Positions 1 through 7,878 are shown, numbered from the stretch's first letter. The stretch: 21,078 nt of DNA from an uncultured Candidatus Melainabacteria bacterium (GCA_934717895.1 CAKUZO010000034.1:1-21078); one strand, 5' to 3'. Translations and numbers: made by a program. The notes: generated by a model not told the origin, from the sequence alone.

Positions 1-1625
1 AAATAATCAATCCGTTTTTCAAAAGCATAACGAGGACTGTTCGCATCTCGCTCTAATCGTTGATTAAAGATATGCAATGTTCCATCAGACAACCAAACAT
101 TTTTTCCGCCATTCGGCTCCAACGGTGAGCCTGTAAAGCCCATTATTACCATATCCCAATCAAGAGATGCCATAAGTTTATTAACAAGTGAATTAAACTC
201 TATCGGCTTGAAATTCACCTTCATTCCCAAATCTTCAAGATCCTGCTTAACCATTACTCCAATTGCTTCACGCTCAGTGTTTCCGGCATTTGTGTATAAA
301 TCAAATTCAACATGATTACCAAATTTATCAATCAAATGCCCCGCTTTATCCCACGTAAAACCGGATTTTTTCAACAATTCTTTTGATTTTTCTATGTTTT
401 TGTCATAAGGTTTCAGTTTTTTATTCAAAAATATAGAATTTAATGTTTCCGGCGTAAATAGCGGATATCCAAGCCCGTTTGCGATATTGAAAACCATATT
501 TTTTCTATCTATTGCATAATCAACCGCTTGTCTAAAATTTTTATCCTGAAACCAAACTTGCTTTTTCTGATCGACGTAATACTTGCCTTTTTCGTTTTTG
601 CGGTTGTTCATATTCATCGACAAATACATCGTTCCGGTATCAGGCCCGATATTAAAAACACTAAAATTAGAATGTTTTTCCATTTCTTTAAATCGAGCTA
701 CATTTGCACCTTGCAAACTAATTTCGTCAAGCTCTCCGCCCTCAAACTTCAAAACCTGATTGTTTATATCTCCGACGATTAAGTAAACCAATTTATCCAA
801 ATAAGGCAAATTTTTACCGTCTTTGTTGATTTCATAGTAATTCGGATTGCGTTCAAAAACCACGCGCTGCGCGGGCACATATTCTTTTAGGCGAAACGCC
901 CCTGAGGTTACAAATTCTTTCGGGTTTGTATTAGTAGACAAAAATCCGTCAAAATACTCTCTGCCTCGACTTACAGCCGGTTGAAAAATATGTTTTGGCG
1001 CAATAGGTGATGAAAGCATTCTCAAAAACGGAGCAAACGGTTCCGGCGTTACAAATTTTACAGTATAATCATCAATTTTTTCAACAGTCGGAAGTTTGCC
1101 GTCAATCATCACAGAATCCCTTGTTGATGTATTTCCAAACCCGTCAAAAATAATGTTTTGCCAAGTAAACACAACATCGTCAGCCGTAATCGGTTTTCCG
1201 TCTGACCATTTCAATCCATGACGAAGATTTACGATATATTCTTTGCCGTTAACACTAAAAGATTTTGCTAGTTTCGGAATAGTCTTGCCCGTAACAACAT
1301 CTGTTGTTACAAGCCCGTCATACATTATTTCAGACATTTGAGCTGAAATGTTATCTTTTGTATTAAACGGGTTGAATGTTTTCGGGCCTTCGCCAATAGT
1401 TGAAGAAACAAAAGTTCCGCCGAATTTCCCAACTTCGACTTGCGATTGCAAATAATCTACACCATTAATAGTAACATTTTTCGGGATAGGGTAATTTGCA
1501 TCAACCACATTAGCTTTTGGACGTAAAACAGGTTTGTCAGAGGTTGGTAAATCGCGTCTTATGCAAGCCTTGCCCAACCCTAAAATCATTAACAAAACTA
1601 AGATAATCAATATAACCCGTTTCAT
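1..1625 (-). CDS. ABC transporter solute-binding protein, family 5 (peptide/oligopeptide type), C-terminus outside window
   Basis: The frame is open from the ATG at 1625 to the left edge (about 541 codons) with no stop, so the C-terminus is missing. The product begins MKR followed by about 15 hydrophobic residues and a cysteine at position 21 (LGLGKAC). This looks like an export signal, possibly a lipoprotein signal, although Lys before the final Ala is not a canonical lipobox. Family 5 (SBP_bac_5) features follow: GPKTFNPFN, a MYDGLV segment, LRHGLKWSDGKPITADDVVFT, FRQAVDYAIDR and an ERNPNYYE segment. Such proteins capture peptides or similar solutes in the periplasm for an ABC importer; the ligand cannot be read from sequence. 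No permease or ATPase gene of this class is visible nearby, though one may lie beyond the edge. There is no clear Shine-Dalgarno before the ATG, but the signal sequence requires this start. A terminator-ended leader RNA lies about 80 bp upstream. Confidence 0.9.
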   Translation of the reverse strand, partial: MKRVILIILVLLMILGLGKACIRRDLPTSDKPVLRPKANVVDANYPIPKNVTINGVDYLQSQVEVGKFGGTFVSSTIGEGPKTFNPFNTKDNISAQMSEIMYDGLVTTDVVTGKTIPKLAKSFSVNGKEYIVNLRHGLKWSDGKPITADDVVFTWQNIIFDGFGNTSTRDSVMIDGKLPTVEKIDDYTVKFVTPEPFAPFLRMLSSPIAPKHIFQPAVSRGREYFDGFLSTNTNPKEFVTSGAFRLKEYVPAQRVVFERNPNYYEINKDGKNLPYLDKLVYLIVGDINNQVLKFEGGELDEISLQGANVARFKEMEKHSNFSVFNIGPDTGTMYLSMNMNNRKNEKGKYYVDQKKQVWFQDKNFRQAVDYAIDRKNMVFNIANGLGYPLFTPETLNSIFLNKKLKPYDKNIEKSKELLKKSGFTWDKAGHLIDKFGNHVEFDLYTNAGNTEREAIGVMVKQDLEDLGMKVNFKPIEFNSLVNKLMASLDWDMVIMGFTGSPLEPNGGKNVWLSDGTLHIFNQRLERDANSPRYAFEKRIDY

Positions 1626-1703
1626 ATTTTTAGGATAACATAAAAACAAATTTTGTTTATAGCCCGAGTATGGAATTTACTAATTATTAACGCATTAAAA
1701 CAT

Positions 1704-1729
1704 AAAAAAAACCACTCACAAGTGAGTGG
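1704..1729 (-). terminator. intrinsic terminator of the leader/small RNA
   Basis: CCACTCAC (1712-1719) and GTGAGTGG (1722-1729) are perfectly complementary, giving about 7 bp with a CAAG tetraloop. On the minus strand the stem is followed directly by eight T residues (plus-strand A run 1704-1711). This is a textbook rho-independent terminator pointing leftward, placed before rather than after a gene. Confidence 0.8.
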
Positions 1730-1843
1730 GTCGTTTTCTGCATCCTAATGGTCTCTTTTAGTGTTTATTATTTAGGAGTTTATATGTTTTTGGGGTTAAT
1801 GAATCTATTTATATTTAGTGTTTCGACTACACTTAAATCTTAC
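1704..1843 (-). ncRNA. putative ~140-nt small RNA or attenuated leader
   Basis: This untranslated stretch runs from a predicted start near 1843 to a strong intrinsic terminator at 1704-1729, all on the minus strand, upstream of the solute-binding protein gene. Visible secondary structure includes a 5' stem (1829-1833 with 1817-1821), a central 6-bp stem (1772-1777 with 1743-1748, TCCTAA/TTAGGA) and the terminator hairpin. The 10-mer AAACACTAAA occurs twice (1814-1823 and 1757-1766 on the minus strand). The 5' arm could therefore pair with either copy, and the second copy sits in the loop of the central stem. No convincing open reading frame with a ribosome site is present. It may be a free-standing sRNA or a leader whose read-through feeds the downstream gene. 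I do not recognise the family. Confidence 0.5.
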
Positions 1844-1849
1844 TCAATT

Positions 1850-1878
1850 ATTATTGCATATAACATTTTAAAAGTCAA
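1850..1878 (-). promoter_or_regulatory. sigma70-type promoter for the small RNA/leader
   Basis: Read on the minus strand, TTGACT (plus 1873-1878) is followed after exactly 17 bp by AATAAT (plus 1850-1855). Each box matches the consensus at five of six positions. It is one of the best promoter matches in the window and predicts a start near 1843. Confidence 0.65.
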
Positions 1879-1923
1879 TACAGGTATTTAATAAAATTTT
1901 TCAAATCCGTAAAACCCCAATAT

Positions 1924-1940
1924 AGTGTACATTTTACACT
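1924..1940. repeat. short inverted repeat between divergent promoters
   Basis: AGTGTA (1924-1929) and TACACT (1935-1940) form a 6-bp inverted repeat around CATTT. It lies between the leftward promoter (1850-1878) and the rightward promoter (about 2047-2076). It could be an operator for a regulator of either unit, or coincidence in AT-rich DNA. Confidence 0.25.
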
Positions 1941-2046
1941 TTACAAAACTTAATAAAATGTTTAATAATCATTTTTTATGGGAATTATATAATGCCGAAG
2001 GATATATTAACTTTTGTAAACGATGTGTTATACAAAAAAGCAATTA

Positions 2047-2076
2047 TTGAAACAATATATACTTTATATATATAAG
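2047..2076 (+). promoter_or_regulatory. probable promoter of the two small genes
   Basis: TTGAAA (2047-2052) is followed after 17-18 bp by ATATAA/TATAAG (2070-2076). The spacing is good but the -10 is embedded in a TA-rich run, so the exact register is uncertain. The ribosome site AGGA follows at 2087-2090, eight or so bases from the ATG at 2098. Confidence 0.45.
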
Positions 2077-2097
2077 AGTATAAAATAGGAAAACATT

Positions 2098-2343
2098 ATG
2101 TCAATACTTTCAGCAATCAAAGGTTATAGCCCATTAGATGCTATTAATTCGTATAGTAAAACTAATAATCGTATTGCCGAGGGCATAGATCCGGAAGCAC
2201 AAAAATCTTGGGTTGGCGCTCGACAGGGACTCGGAATTGGCTTTTTCTGCTTCGCAGGAGAAGGCCAAGTAAATGGAATGCCGCCGGCCCAATATGATGA
2301 ATTTAACCAAGAAGTACCAAGAACACTAGATTTATTCGCTTAA
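2098..2343 (+). CDS. small protein of unknown function (81 aa)
   Basis: I do not recognise this protein. It starts at an ATG preceded by TAGGA at normal spacing. The product is soluble-looking, with no signal peptide. A polar N-terminal half (ILSAIKGYSPLDAINSYSK, then NNRIAEGIDPEAQKSW) is followed by a glycine-rich, aromatic segment (GARQGLGIGFFCFAGEG) and an acidic tail ending TLDLFA. It has its own promoter and is followed 22 bp later by another small gene, so the two probably form a bicistronic unit. Codon use resembles the neighbours. Its length and the Gly/Phe segment suggest a short structural or secreted protein, but no function can be assigned. Confidence 0.6.
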   Translation: MSILSAIKGYSPLDAINSYSKTNNRIAEGIDPEAQKSWVGARQGLGIGFFCFAGEGQVNGMPPAQYDEFNQEVPRTLDLFA

Positions 2344-2365
2344 ACAAATTAAAAGGATAAAAACA

Positions 2366-2644
2366 ATGGCTTACAATCAAGGCGGAATAAAACCAGTCGA
2401 AGGAGCACAACCTCCAACAACTTCCGCAATTGAAAAAATTACATTACAAAACTACGACTCAAACCCTGCACGAGTAAACACACCACAAAATCAAAATTCT
2501 TTTTTATCTTTGACAGGGCACAAATTGAGCGCTAATTTTGATGCCAAAACCTTAGATTTCAAATTTAACGACGGCGCCGGAACGGTTGGAATGAATCCTT
2601 TCTTCCAAGCACCAGCAACCGCAACAAAAATATTCACAGCATAA
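2366..2644 (+). CDS. small protein of unknown function (92 aa)
   Basis: I do not recognise this protein. The ATG is preceded by AAAAGGAT with about 8 bases of spacing. The product is rich in Asn, Gln, Thr, Pro and Ala. The first half (AYNQGGIKPVEGAQPPTTS) looks disordered. The middle contains FLSLTGHKLSANFDAKTLDF, resembling alternating beta strands, and the end (MNPFFQAPATATKIFTA) is again low in charge. There is no obvious signal peptide or membrane segment. It is the second gene of a two-gene unit ended by a strong terminator, so joint expression with the 81-aa protein is likely. The pair could act together, for instance as secreted or surface components, but that is inference only. Confidence 0.6.
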   Translation: MAYNQGGIKPVEGAQPPTTSAIEKITLQNYDSNPARVNTPQNQNSFLSLTGHKLSANFDAKTLDFKFNDGAGTVGMNPFFQAPATATKIFTA

Positions 2645-2645
2645 A

Positions 2646-2685
2646 AAATCCGAAACAAATATTATGTCTCGGATTTCTTTATTTT
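2646..2685. terminator. bidirectional intrinsic terminator
   Basis: The arms 2646-2657 (AAATCCGAAACA) and 2665-2676 (TGTCTCGGATTT) pair with a single mismatch around a 7-nt loop. T-rich tracts follow on both strands. It sits between convergent units, so it can end both the small-gene pair (plus) and the aminotransferase transcript (minus). Confidence 0.75.
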
Positions 2686-2700
2686 TAAGTTATTTACAAA

Positions 2701-3825
2701 CTATACAGCAGCTTTTGATTTTGATTTTTCAATACAATCAATCAATGTTGAAGCAATTGTTCTTTGTTCTTCTTCTGTCAATTCAGGGAACATTGGAAGA
2801 GAAATAACCATTTCTGTATTCTTTTCAGAAACAGGTAAAGAACCTTTACCAACACCCAAGTATTCGTGAACTTTTTGCAAGTGCAAAGGAATAGGGTAAT
2901 AAAGCATTGCACCAATTCCACGTTCTTGCAACATTTTGTGAACTTCGTCACGGTTAGGAATTTTTACTGTATATTGGTGGTAAACACAATATGTATCGTC
3001 CAATTCAGCCGGAGTTTGAATATCTGCACAGTCTTTGAACAATTCATTGTAATAATAAGCGTGTTTACGTCTAGCTTCGTTCCAATCTTTAATGTGAGGA
3101 AGTTTAACTCTCAAAATAGCTGCTTGAATTTCGTCAAGACGGCTGTTTACACCGATTTCATCGTGGTGATAACGAACAGCACCACCGTGGTTTCTTAGAG
3201 CAACAACTCTATCACGAAGTTTTTCGTCGCTAGTCATAATAAGACCGCCATCGCCCATACCGCCTAAGTTTTTAGTCGGATAGAAGCTCAAACAACCGAA
3301 ATCACCGAATGTACCAACCATTTTACCTTTGTACAAAGCACCAACAGCTTGGCAGCAGTCTTCAATTACGTGCAAATTATGTTTTTTAGCAACAGCCATA
3401 ATAGCGTCCATATCACAAGGTTGACCATATAGGTGAACCGGAATAATAGCCTTTGTTCTAGGTGTAATTGCAGCTTCTAATTTTGAAGCGTCAAGATTAA
3501 ATGTATTTTCATCAATATCAACGAAAACAGGTTTTGCACCAACGATACCTATTGCTTCTGTTGTTGCAACGAATGTAAATGCAACAGTGATAACTTCATC
3601 ACCCGCACCAATATTTAATGCACGCAAAGCCAAGTGCAAAGCATCAGTACCTGAGTTTAAGCCAACTGTATACTTACAACCATAAAAATCTGCCATTTCT
3701 TGTTCGAAAGCCTTTGTATTCGGTCCAAGAATATAAGAACCTGAACGTAAAACTTCGCATACTGCTTTTTCAACTTCTGAGCCAATAGTAGCATATTGAC
3801 GTTTTGAATCTAAAATAGGTATCAT
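2701..3825 (-). CDS. DegT/DnrJ/EryC1/StrS-family PLP aminotransferase
   Basis: This is a 374-residue, full-length member of the PLP-dependent sugar aminotransferase family. Visible landmarks are the N-terminal SGSYILGPNTKAFE segment, NSGTDALHLAL (residues 57-67, phosphate binding), EDCCQAVGA (155-163, with D156 to contact the pyridine nitrogen) and FYPTKNLGGMGDGG with K185 as the Schiff-base lysine. RNHG and GVNSRLDEIQAA follow further on. Relatives transfer an amino group to keto-sugar nucleotides for surface polysaccharides, LPS or glycosylation; the exact substrate cannot be told. The ATG has a strong AAGGAG site 7 bases upstream. It lies 144 bp downstream of aroE on the same strand and ends at a bidirectional terminator. 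No nucleotide-sugar dehydratase or glycosyltransferase genes are adjacent in the window. Confidence 0.92.
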   Translation of the reverse strand: MIPILDSKRQYATIGSEVEKAVCEVLRSGSYILGPNTKAFEQEMADFYGCKYTVGLNSGTDALHLALRALNIGAGDEVITVAFTFVATTEAIGIVGAKPVFVDIDENTFNLDASKLEAAITPRTKAIIPVHLYGQPCDMDAIMAVAKKHNLHVIEDCCQAVGALYKGKMVGTFGDFGCLSFYPTKNLGGMGDGGLIMTSDEKLRDRVVALRNHGGAVRYHHDEIGVNSRLDEIQAAILRVKLPHIKDWNEARRKHAYYYNELFKDCADIQTPAELDDTYCVYHQYTVKIPNRDEVHKMLQERGIGAMLYYPIPLHLQKVHEYLGVGKGSLPVSEKNTEMVISLPMFPELTEEEQRTIASTLIDCIEKSKSKAAV

Positions 3826-3882
3826 GTTAAATCTCCTTTTCTACCCTTTTTATGAATAATAAATAAAATTTTCAAACCATGC

Positions 3883-3896
3883 CGGAAACATTTCCG
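3883..3896. promoter_or_regulatory. palindrome in the 5' region of the aminotransferase gene
   Basis: CGGAAA CA TTTCCG (3883-3896) is a 14-bp inverted repeat about 60 bp upstream of the aminotransferase ATG, with a TATATA-containing segment just upstream on the minus strand (about 3911-3918). It could be an operator or a small leader hairpin. No function is shown by sequence alone. Confidence 0.3.
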
Positions 3897-3969
3897 ACCT
3901 TTCTCTCTATATATAGTTTAGCACAACAAAATCGCATCTTTACATAAGCTTAATAAGTTAAATTAAAGC

Positions 3970-5457
3970 TTAAAGCGCTTCAAGAGCGGCGATTTTCATA
4001 TCCTTGAAATCAGGAGTTTGTCCAAACCAAATTTCTTGTGCCGCAACTGCCTGATATATAAGCATATCAAGTCCTGTAATAGTTCTAAGTCCGAGTTTTT
4101 CGGCACAACGTATGAGAACAGTTTTTTTAGGATTATAAATCACATCATAAACAACCGCGTCACGCGACATTGTTGCCAACGCCTTCTCGTCAACCGGCAT
4201 CATATCGCCGGCTTTACCAAGCATTCCGATAGGAGTGGTGTTTACAAGCATCGAAAAATCTTTGAGATTTCGGATATTTTCAATCTGATAAACATTAAAT
4301 TCAATAGATGGGAATTTTCGTCTTACATAATTCATCAAATCAATCGAATTCGGGATATTTCTTGTAAAAAACGCAATTTCGCGAACTCGACATTCCGCAA
4401 GTGCAACACAAGCTGCATGTGCAGCTCCGCCTGTTCCTAGAATCGCAACACTTTTACCTCTGACATCGATATCTTTCGGAATAGCTCTTTTAAAGCCGAT
4501 GACATCGGTATTATACGCCTTCAAAGACTTGTCAGGTTCTATATAAATCGTATTGACAGCACGCGCCAAATCCGCATATTTATCAACTTCGTTCACAAAT
4601 AGCGAAATAGGCAATTTCAACGGAATTGTTACGTTAAATCCCTTATACCCACTGCCTTTTAAGAATTTAACTCTATCAACAAGTGTATCTGGCGGAGTTT
4701 CTAAAATATCGTAAGTTGCCTGAATGCCAAGACTTTTGAAGCCTGCTTCATGAATAACTTTTGACAACGAATGCCCCAAAGGATAGCCGATTAGCCCAAA
4801 CTTATTTTCTCTATTATCAGGAATTTCAGGTTTTTTAGGTTGGTTAATCGGGCTGCTTGAATATTTTGGCGGTTCTGTCATTTTTGAAGGTCCAAAAATA
4901 TATGACGGAACTTCTGTTTTAACCGTTTCTTGCCTCATGCCGGAATATTCAACATGTTGTGGAATTTGTTCCGATTGTTGAACTTGTTCATACTGCGACG
5001 TTGGCTGCTGTGGTTGAACCGATTGAACAAATTGCGATTGCGAACTTGTATTAAATTGTGTTGTCGGTTGTTGCAACGGCATTTGAGTTTGTTGAGTTTG
5101 TTGTTGAGCCAATTGTTCCTGAATAGTTTGTTGAACATATTGAGGCTGTGAATAATATTGAGTTTGCGACTGTGATGCAAACTGCGATTGCGATTGAGCA
5201 ACTTGGGGTTGTGTTTGATACTGAGTTTGCTCAGACAGTGGGTATTGTGGTTGCGGAGCAGGTAGAGGCTGAACGCTCGGTTGAGTATAATTTGACGAAA
5301 CCGATGATTGAGTCGCAACAGGTGTAGTCTGAGAAGTTGAAGTTGTTGCTGTTTCTTTTACGGGCGAAGAAGTCCCTTGTGCTTTCAATTCTTCAACTGT
5401 TATTCCTAATTTTTTTGCTTTCTTTGCTAAATATCGTTCATACAATTCCGGATTCAT
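3970..5457 (-). CDS. aroE: shikimate dehydrogenase with long Gln-rich N-terminal extension
   Basis: The C-terminal ~277 residues (from about 219) are a complete AroE, which reduces 3-dehydroshikimate to shikimate with NADPH in aromatic amino acid synthesis. Visible landmarks are GYPLGHSLSK (224-233, substrate-binding serines), NVTIPLK with catalytic K281, AVNT, YNTD with catalytic D318 and the nucleotide loop GTGGAA (341-346). The first ~28 residues (PELYERYLAKKAKKLGITVE) look helical. Residues ~30-215 are low-complexity, dominated by Gln, Ser, Thr, Pro and Tyr. AroE is normally about 270-290 residues, so this 495-residue form is unusual. The extension is one uninterrupted frame with its own AAAAGGAA site 9 bases before the ATG, so it is probably translated. 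A shorter form from internal Met174 or Met193 is possible. It follows topA by 107 bp. Confidence 0.9.
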   Translation of the reverse strand: MNPELYERYLAKKAKKLGITVEELKAQGTSSPVKETATTSTSQTTPVATQSSVSSNYTQPSVQPLPAPQPQYPLSEQTQYQTQPQVAQSQSQFASQSQTQYYSQPQYVQQTIQEQLAQQQTQQTQMPLQQPTTQFNTSSQSQFVQSVQPQQPTSQYEQVQQSEQIPQHVEYSGMRQETVKTEVPSYIFGPSKMTEPPKYSSSPINQPKKPEIPDNRENKFGLIGYPLGHSLSKVIHEAGFKSLGIQATYDILETPPDTLVDRVKFLKGSGYKGFNVTIPLKLPISLFVNEVDKYADLARAVNTIYIEPDKSLKAYNTDVIGFKRAIPKDIDVRGKSVAILGTGGAAHAACVALAECRVREIAFFTRNIPNSIDLMNYVRRKFPSIEFNVYQIENIRNLKDFSMLVNTTPIGMLGKAGDMMPVDEKALATMSRDAVVYDVIYNPKKTVLIRCAEKLGLRTITGLDMLIYQAVAAQEIWFGQTPDFKDMKIAALEAL

Positions 5458-5535
5458 TTTTATAAATTCCTTTTAGTAATTTTGCTGTTGGGCTGGCACC
5501 CCTAAACCTACAACCTCGTATTAAACAATTAAATC

Positions 5536-5555
5536 GTCGGCATAGCAATGCCGAC
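5536..5555. repeat. 8-bp perfect hairpin, possible REP-like intergenic element
   Basis: GTCGGCAT (5536-5543) and ATGCCGAC (5548-5555) pair perfectly around AGCA. The element is much richer in GC than its surroundings and sits in the 107-bp gap between topA and aroE. The flanking segment 5485-5520 (GGGCTGGCACCCC and following) is also GC-rich and looks unlike local intergenic DNA. Only a short T tract follows on the minus strand, so it is a weak terminator candidate. A dispersed palindromic repeat is as likely. Confidence 0.4.
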
Positions 5556-5564
5556 CTACGGCAA

Positions 5565-7877
5565 TTATTCAGTAGCTTCTGTTTTTTCTGAAACTTCTTC
5601 TGCCTCTCTCTTGTAATTGCATTTCATACTAGAACATGCAATCACAGTACCTTTTTTCAGAACTTTTTTCACAAGCAATGAACCACATTCAGGACATTTT
5701 TCACCAGTCGGCTCATTCCAGAGTGTGAAATCACAATTCGGATACTTATCGCAACCGTAAAAAACAGTTCCTCGTTTAGATTTTCTCTCAACGATTGTGC
5801 CTTCACCACATTTTGGGCACTTAACACCTGTTGATTTACGGAAAGGCTTTCTGTGTTTGCATTCTGCGTTCGTACATTCCATATATTTACCATAAGGTCC
5901 GTATTTGAAAATCATATCAGAACCGCATTTTTCGCATTTTTCTTCGCAAACCTCAGGTTCTTTTGCCTGTCCTTCCTCAGAACTTTCTTCCGACAAAGCA
6001 TTCAATGACATCATTGTTTTGCAATCAGGATATCCTGAACAGCCTAAGAATTGAGTGCCGAATTTGCTTGTTCTTAAAACCATAGGTTTTCCACAATTAG
6101 GACACTTAATTTTACTTTCAATTCTAACTCTTTCGCCTGTTTGAAGCGCTTTATTAACCTCTTCAATAAACGGAGTATAAAAATCTTGCAAAACATTTTC
6201 CCAAACAGCTTTTTTCTCGGCTATATCATCAAGTTTTGTTTCCATGCCGGCAGTAAATTTATAATCCATAATATCTGCAAATTGAGCACAGAGTTGTTTT
6301 GAAACAGTTCTTCCCAAAAGCGTCGGGTGGAGTGCTTTATCCTTTTTCTCAACATACTTACGAGTTTGAATTACGGTAATAATCGTTGCATATGTTGACG
6401 GACGTCCGATGCCGTGTTCTTCCAAAGCTTTAACCAAAGACGCTTCATTATATCTTGGAGGCGGTTGAGTAAAGTGTTGTTTTGGCTCGACTTTACGGCA
6501 TTTTACTTTGTCACCCTGTTCCAAATCAGGGATTTTTGCCTCGTCTTTTGCCTCATCTTCTTCCGCATCGTTATAAACCTTCAAAAAGCCGTCAAATGTA
6601 ACTTTGCTGGTTCCAGCTTTTAAAGTATAATCTCCGGCAGAAATTTCAATAGTTTTGTTTGCAACTTCGGCAGCTGTCATCTGAGATGACATAAATTTTT
6701 CCCAAATCAATTTGTATAATTTGTACTGATCGTTGTCCAAATATTTTTTGATACTGTCAGGAGTTCTTTCAGGATACGACGGTCTGATAGCTTCGTGCGC
6801 GTCTTGAACATTTTGTTTGCCTTTAACATAAACATTAGGTTTTTCAGGATAATATTTTTCACCATAGTTATTGGTAATATAATCCTTTGCCATTGCCTGT
6901 GCATCATCAGAAACCCTTACACTATCGGTTCTCATATAGGTAATCAAACCGACCGGAGTACCGTCAATTTCCATACCTTCATAGAGTTTTTGGGCAACTT
7001 GCATTGTCTTTTGAACACCAAAACCAAGTTTTGAACTTGCAGCCCTTTGCATGGTAGATGTAATAAAAGGCGCTGTCGGCTTGCGTTTTGTAGATTTTTT
7101 CGTAACTTTACTAATATCAAACTCTTCCGGATAATTTGTCAAAAAGTCAACGATTTTTTGAGCTTCATCTTTATTTTTGATAGTTTTTTCAACAGCTTTT
7201 CCCTTAATTTTGGAAAGTTCTGCATCAAAAAGTTTTCCATCTTTATCAAAATTAGCGTGGATTGACCAGTATTCTTGCGGAACAAAAGCTTCAATTTCGT
7301 CTTCTCTTTCGCAAATCATTCGCAATGCAACAGACTGAACACGTCCTGCTGACAAATTTCTGTTACCAATCTGTTTCCAAAGCACAGGACTAAGTTTGTA
7401 ACCTACAAGTTTATCCAAAATCTGACGTGTTTGTTGTGCCTTAACCATATCCATATCAATGTTTCGTGGATTTTCTACGGAATGTTTGACAGCTTTTGGC
7501 GTAATTTCGTTAAACACAATTCTCGAAATCTTTTCATCTGGCACTTTCAAAATCTGACGAACGTGCCACGCAATCGCTTCTCCCTCACGGTCGGGGTCGG
7601 AAGCAAGGTAAACACGATCAACTTTTTTTGCCATATCATTTAATTTTTTTACAACATTTTGTTTCCCCGGGATAACCTCAAACTTCGGCGTAAAGTGGTT
7701 TTCCACATCAAAGCCCAAATTTTGCGTAGACGGATCTTTTGTCGGTAAGTTTCTAACATGCCCGTAACTCGCCTCAATCTGGTACCCGTCGCCTAAAATC
7801 TTACGAATAGTCTTAGATTTTGCAGGTGACTCAACTATAACTAATGATTTTTCTTTTTTCTCAGCTGTTTTTGCCAT
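5565..7877 (-). CDS. topA: DNA topoisomerase I
   Basis: Type IA topoisomerase of 770 residues that relaxes negative supercoils through a 5'-phosphotyrosine link. The Toprim domain starts at SLVIVESPAKSKTI (11-24) and holds the metal site SDPDREGEAIAWH (93-105). The catalytic tyrosine is Y314 in TYMRTDS. The C-terminus carries four tetracysteine zinc ribbons, beginning at CPNCGKPM, CEKCGSDM, CPKCGEGT and CPECGSLL. The frame is open upstream to a TTG at 7910, but the ATG at 7877 is preferred. It gives the usual MAKT...SLVIVESPAK beginning and has GAGAG (7887-7891) nine bases upstream, whereas the TTG would add 11 residues deep inside dprA. The ATG lies one base past the dprA stop codon, so the two genes are very likely co-transcribed and translationally coupled. 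Confidence 0.96.
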   Translation of the reverse strand: MAKTAEKKEKSLVIVESPAKSKTIRKILGDGYQIEASYGHVRNLPTKDPSTQNLGFDVENHFTPKFEVIPGKQNVVKKLNDMAKKVDRVYLASDPDREGEAIAWHVRQILKVPDEKISRIVFNEITPKAVKHSVENPRNIDMDMVKAQQTRQILDKLVGYKLSPVLWKQIGNRNLSAGRVQSVALRMICEREDEIEAFVPQEYWSIHANFDKDGKLFDAELSKIKGKAVEKTIKNKDEAQKIVDFLTNYPEEFDISKVTKKSTKRKPTAPFITSTMQRAASSKLGFGVQKTMQVAQKLYEGMEIDGTPVGLITYMRTDSVRVSDDAQAMAKDYITNNYGEKYYPEKPNVYVKGKQNVQDAHEAIRPSYPERTPDSIKKYLDNDQYKLYKLIWEKFMSSQMTAAEVANKTIEISAGDYTLKAGTSKVTFDGFLKVYNDAEEDEAKDEAKIPDLEQGDKVKCRKVEPKQHFTQPPPRYNEASLVKALEEHGIGRPSTYATIITVIQTRKYVEKKDKALHPTLLGRTVSKQLCAQFADIMDYKFTAGMETKLDDIAEKKAVWENVLQDFYTPFIEEVNKALQTGERVRIESKIKCPNCGKPMVLRTSKFGTQFLGCSGYPDCKTMMSLNALSEESSEEGQAKEPEVCEEKCEKCGSDMIFKYGPYGKYMECTNAECKHRKPFRKSTGVKCPKCGEGTIVERKSKRGTVFYGCDKYPNCDFTLWNEPTGEKCPECGSLLVKKVLKKGTVIACSSMKCNYKREAEEVSEKTEATE

Positions 7878-7878
7878 T

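Noticed and set aside
528..782. Plus-strand 84-codon frame inside the solute-binding protein gene
   Set aside because: It is antisense to a clearly conserved coding region and has no supporting ribosome site.
1704..1843. Small RNA as cyanobacterial Yfr1
   Set aside because: An ACTCCT string occurs, but the Yfr1 core ACTCCTCACAC is not matched and the length and hairpin layout differ.
3947..3976. TAAGCTT...AAGCTTA inverted repeat near the aroE stop as a terminator
   Set aside because: The stem is AT-rich, overlaps the stop codon and lacks a T tract on the minus strand.
4930..5151. Plus-strand Leu-rich frame that looks like a membrane protein
   Set aside because: It is the antisense reading of the Gln-rich CAA/CAG codons of aroE; no start signal and biased composition explain it.
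5000..5300. Short repeated TTG/TGA-rich units that could suggest a CRISPR or tandem repeat array
   Set aside because: Units are irregular and keep the coding frame; there are no constant repeats with regular spacers.
4935..5318. Second minus-strand frame across the Gln-rich tract
   Set aside because: It is an out-of-frame shadow of the repetitive aroE extension, rich in Asn/Arg/Leu by codon shift, with no ribosome site.
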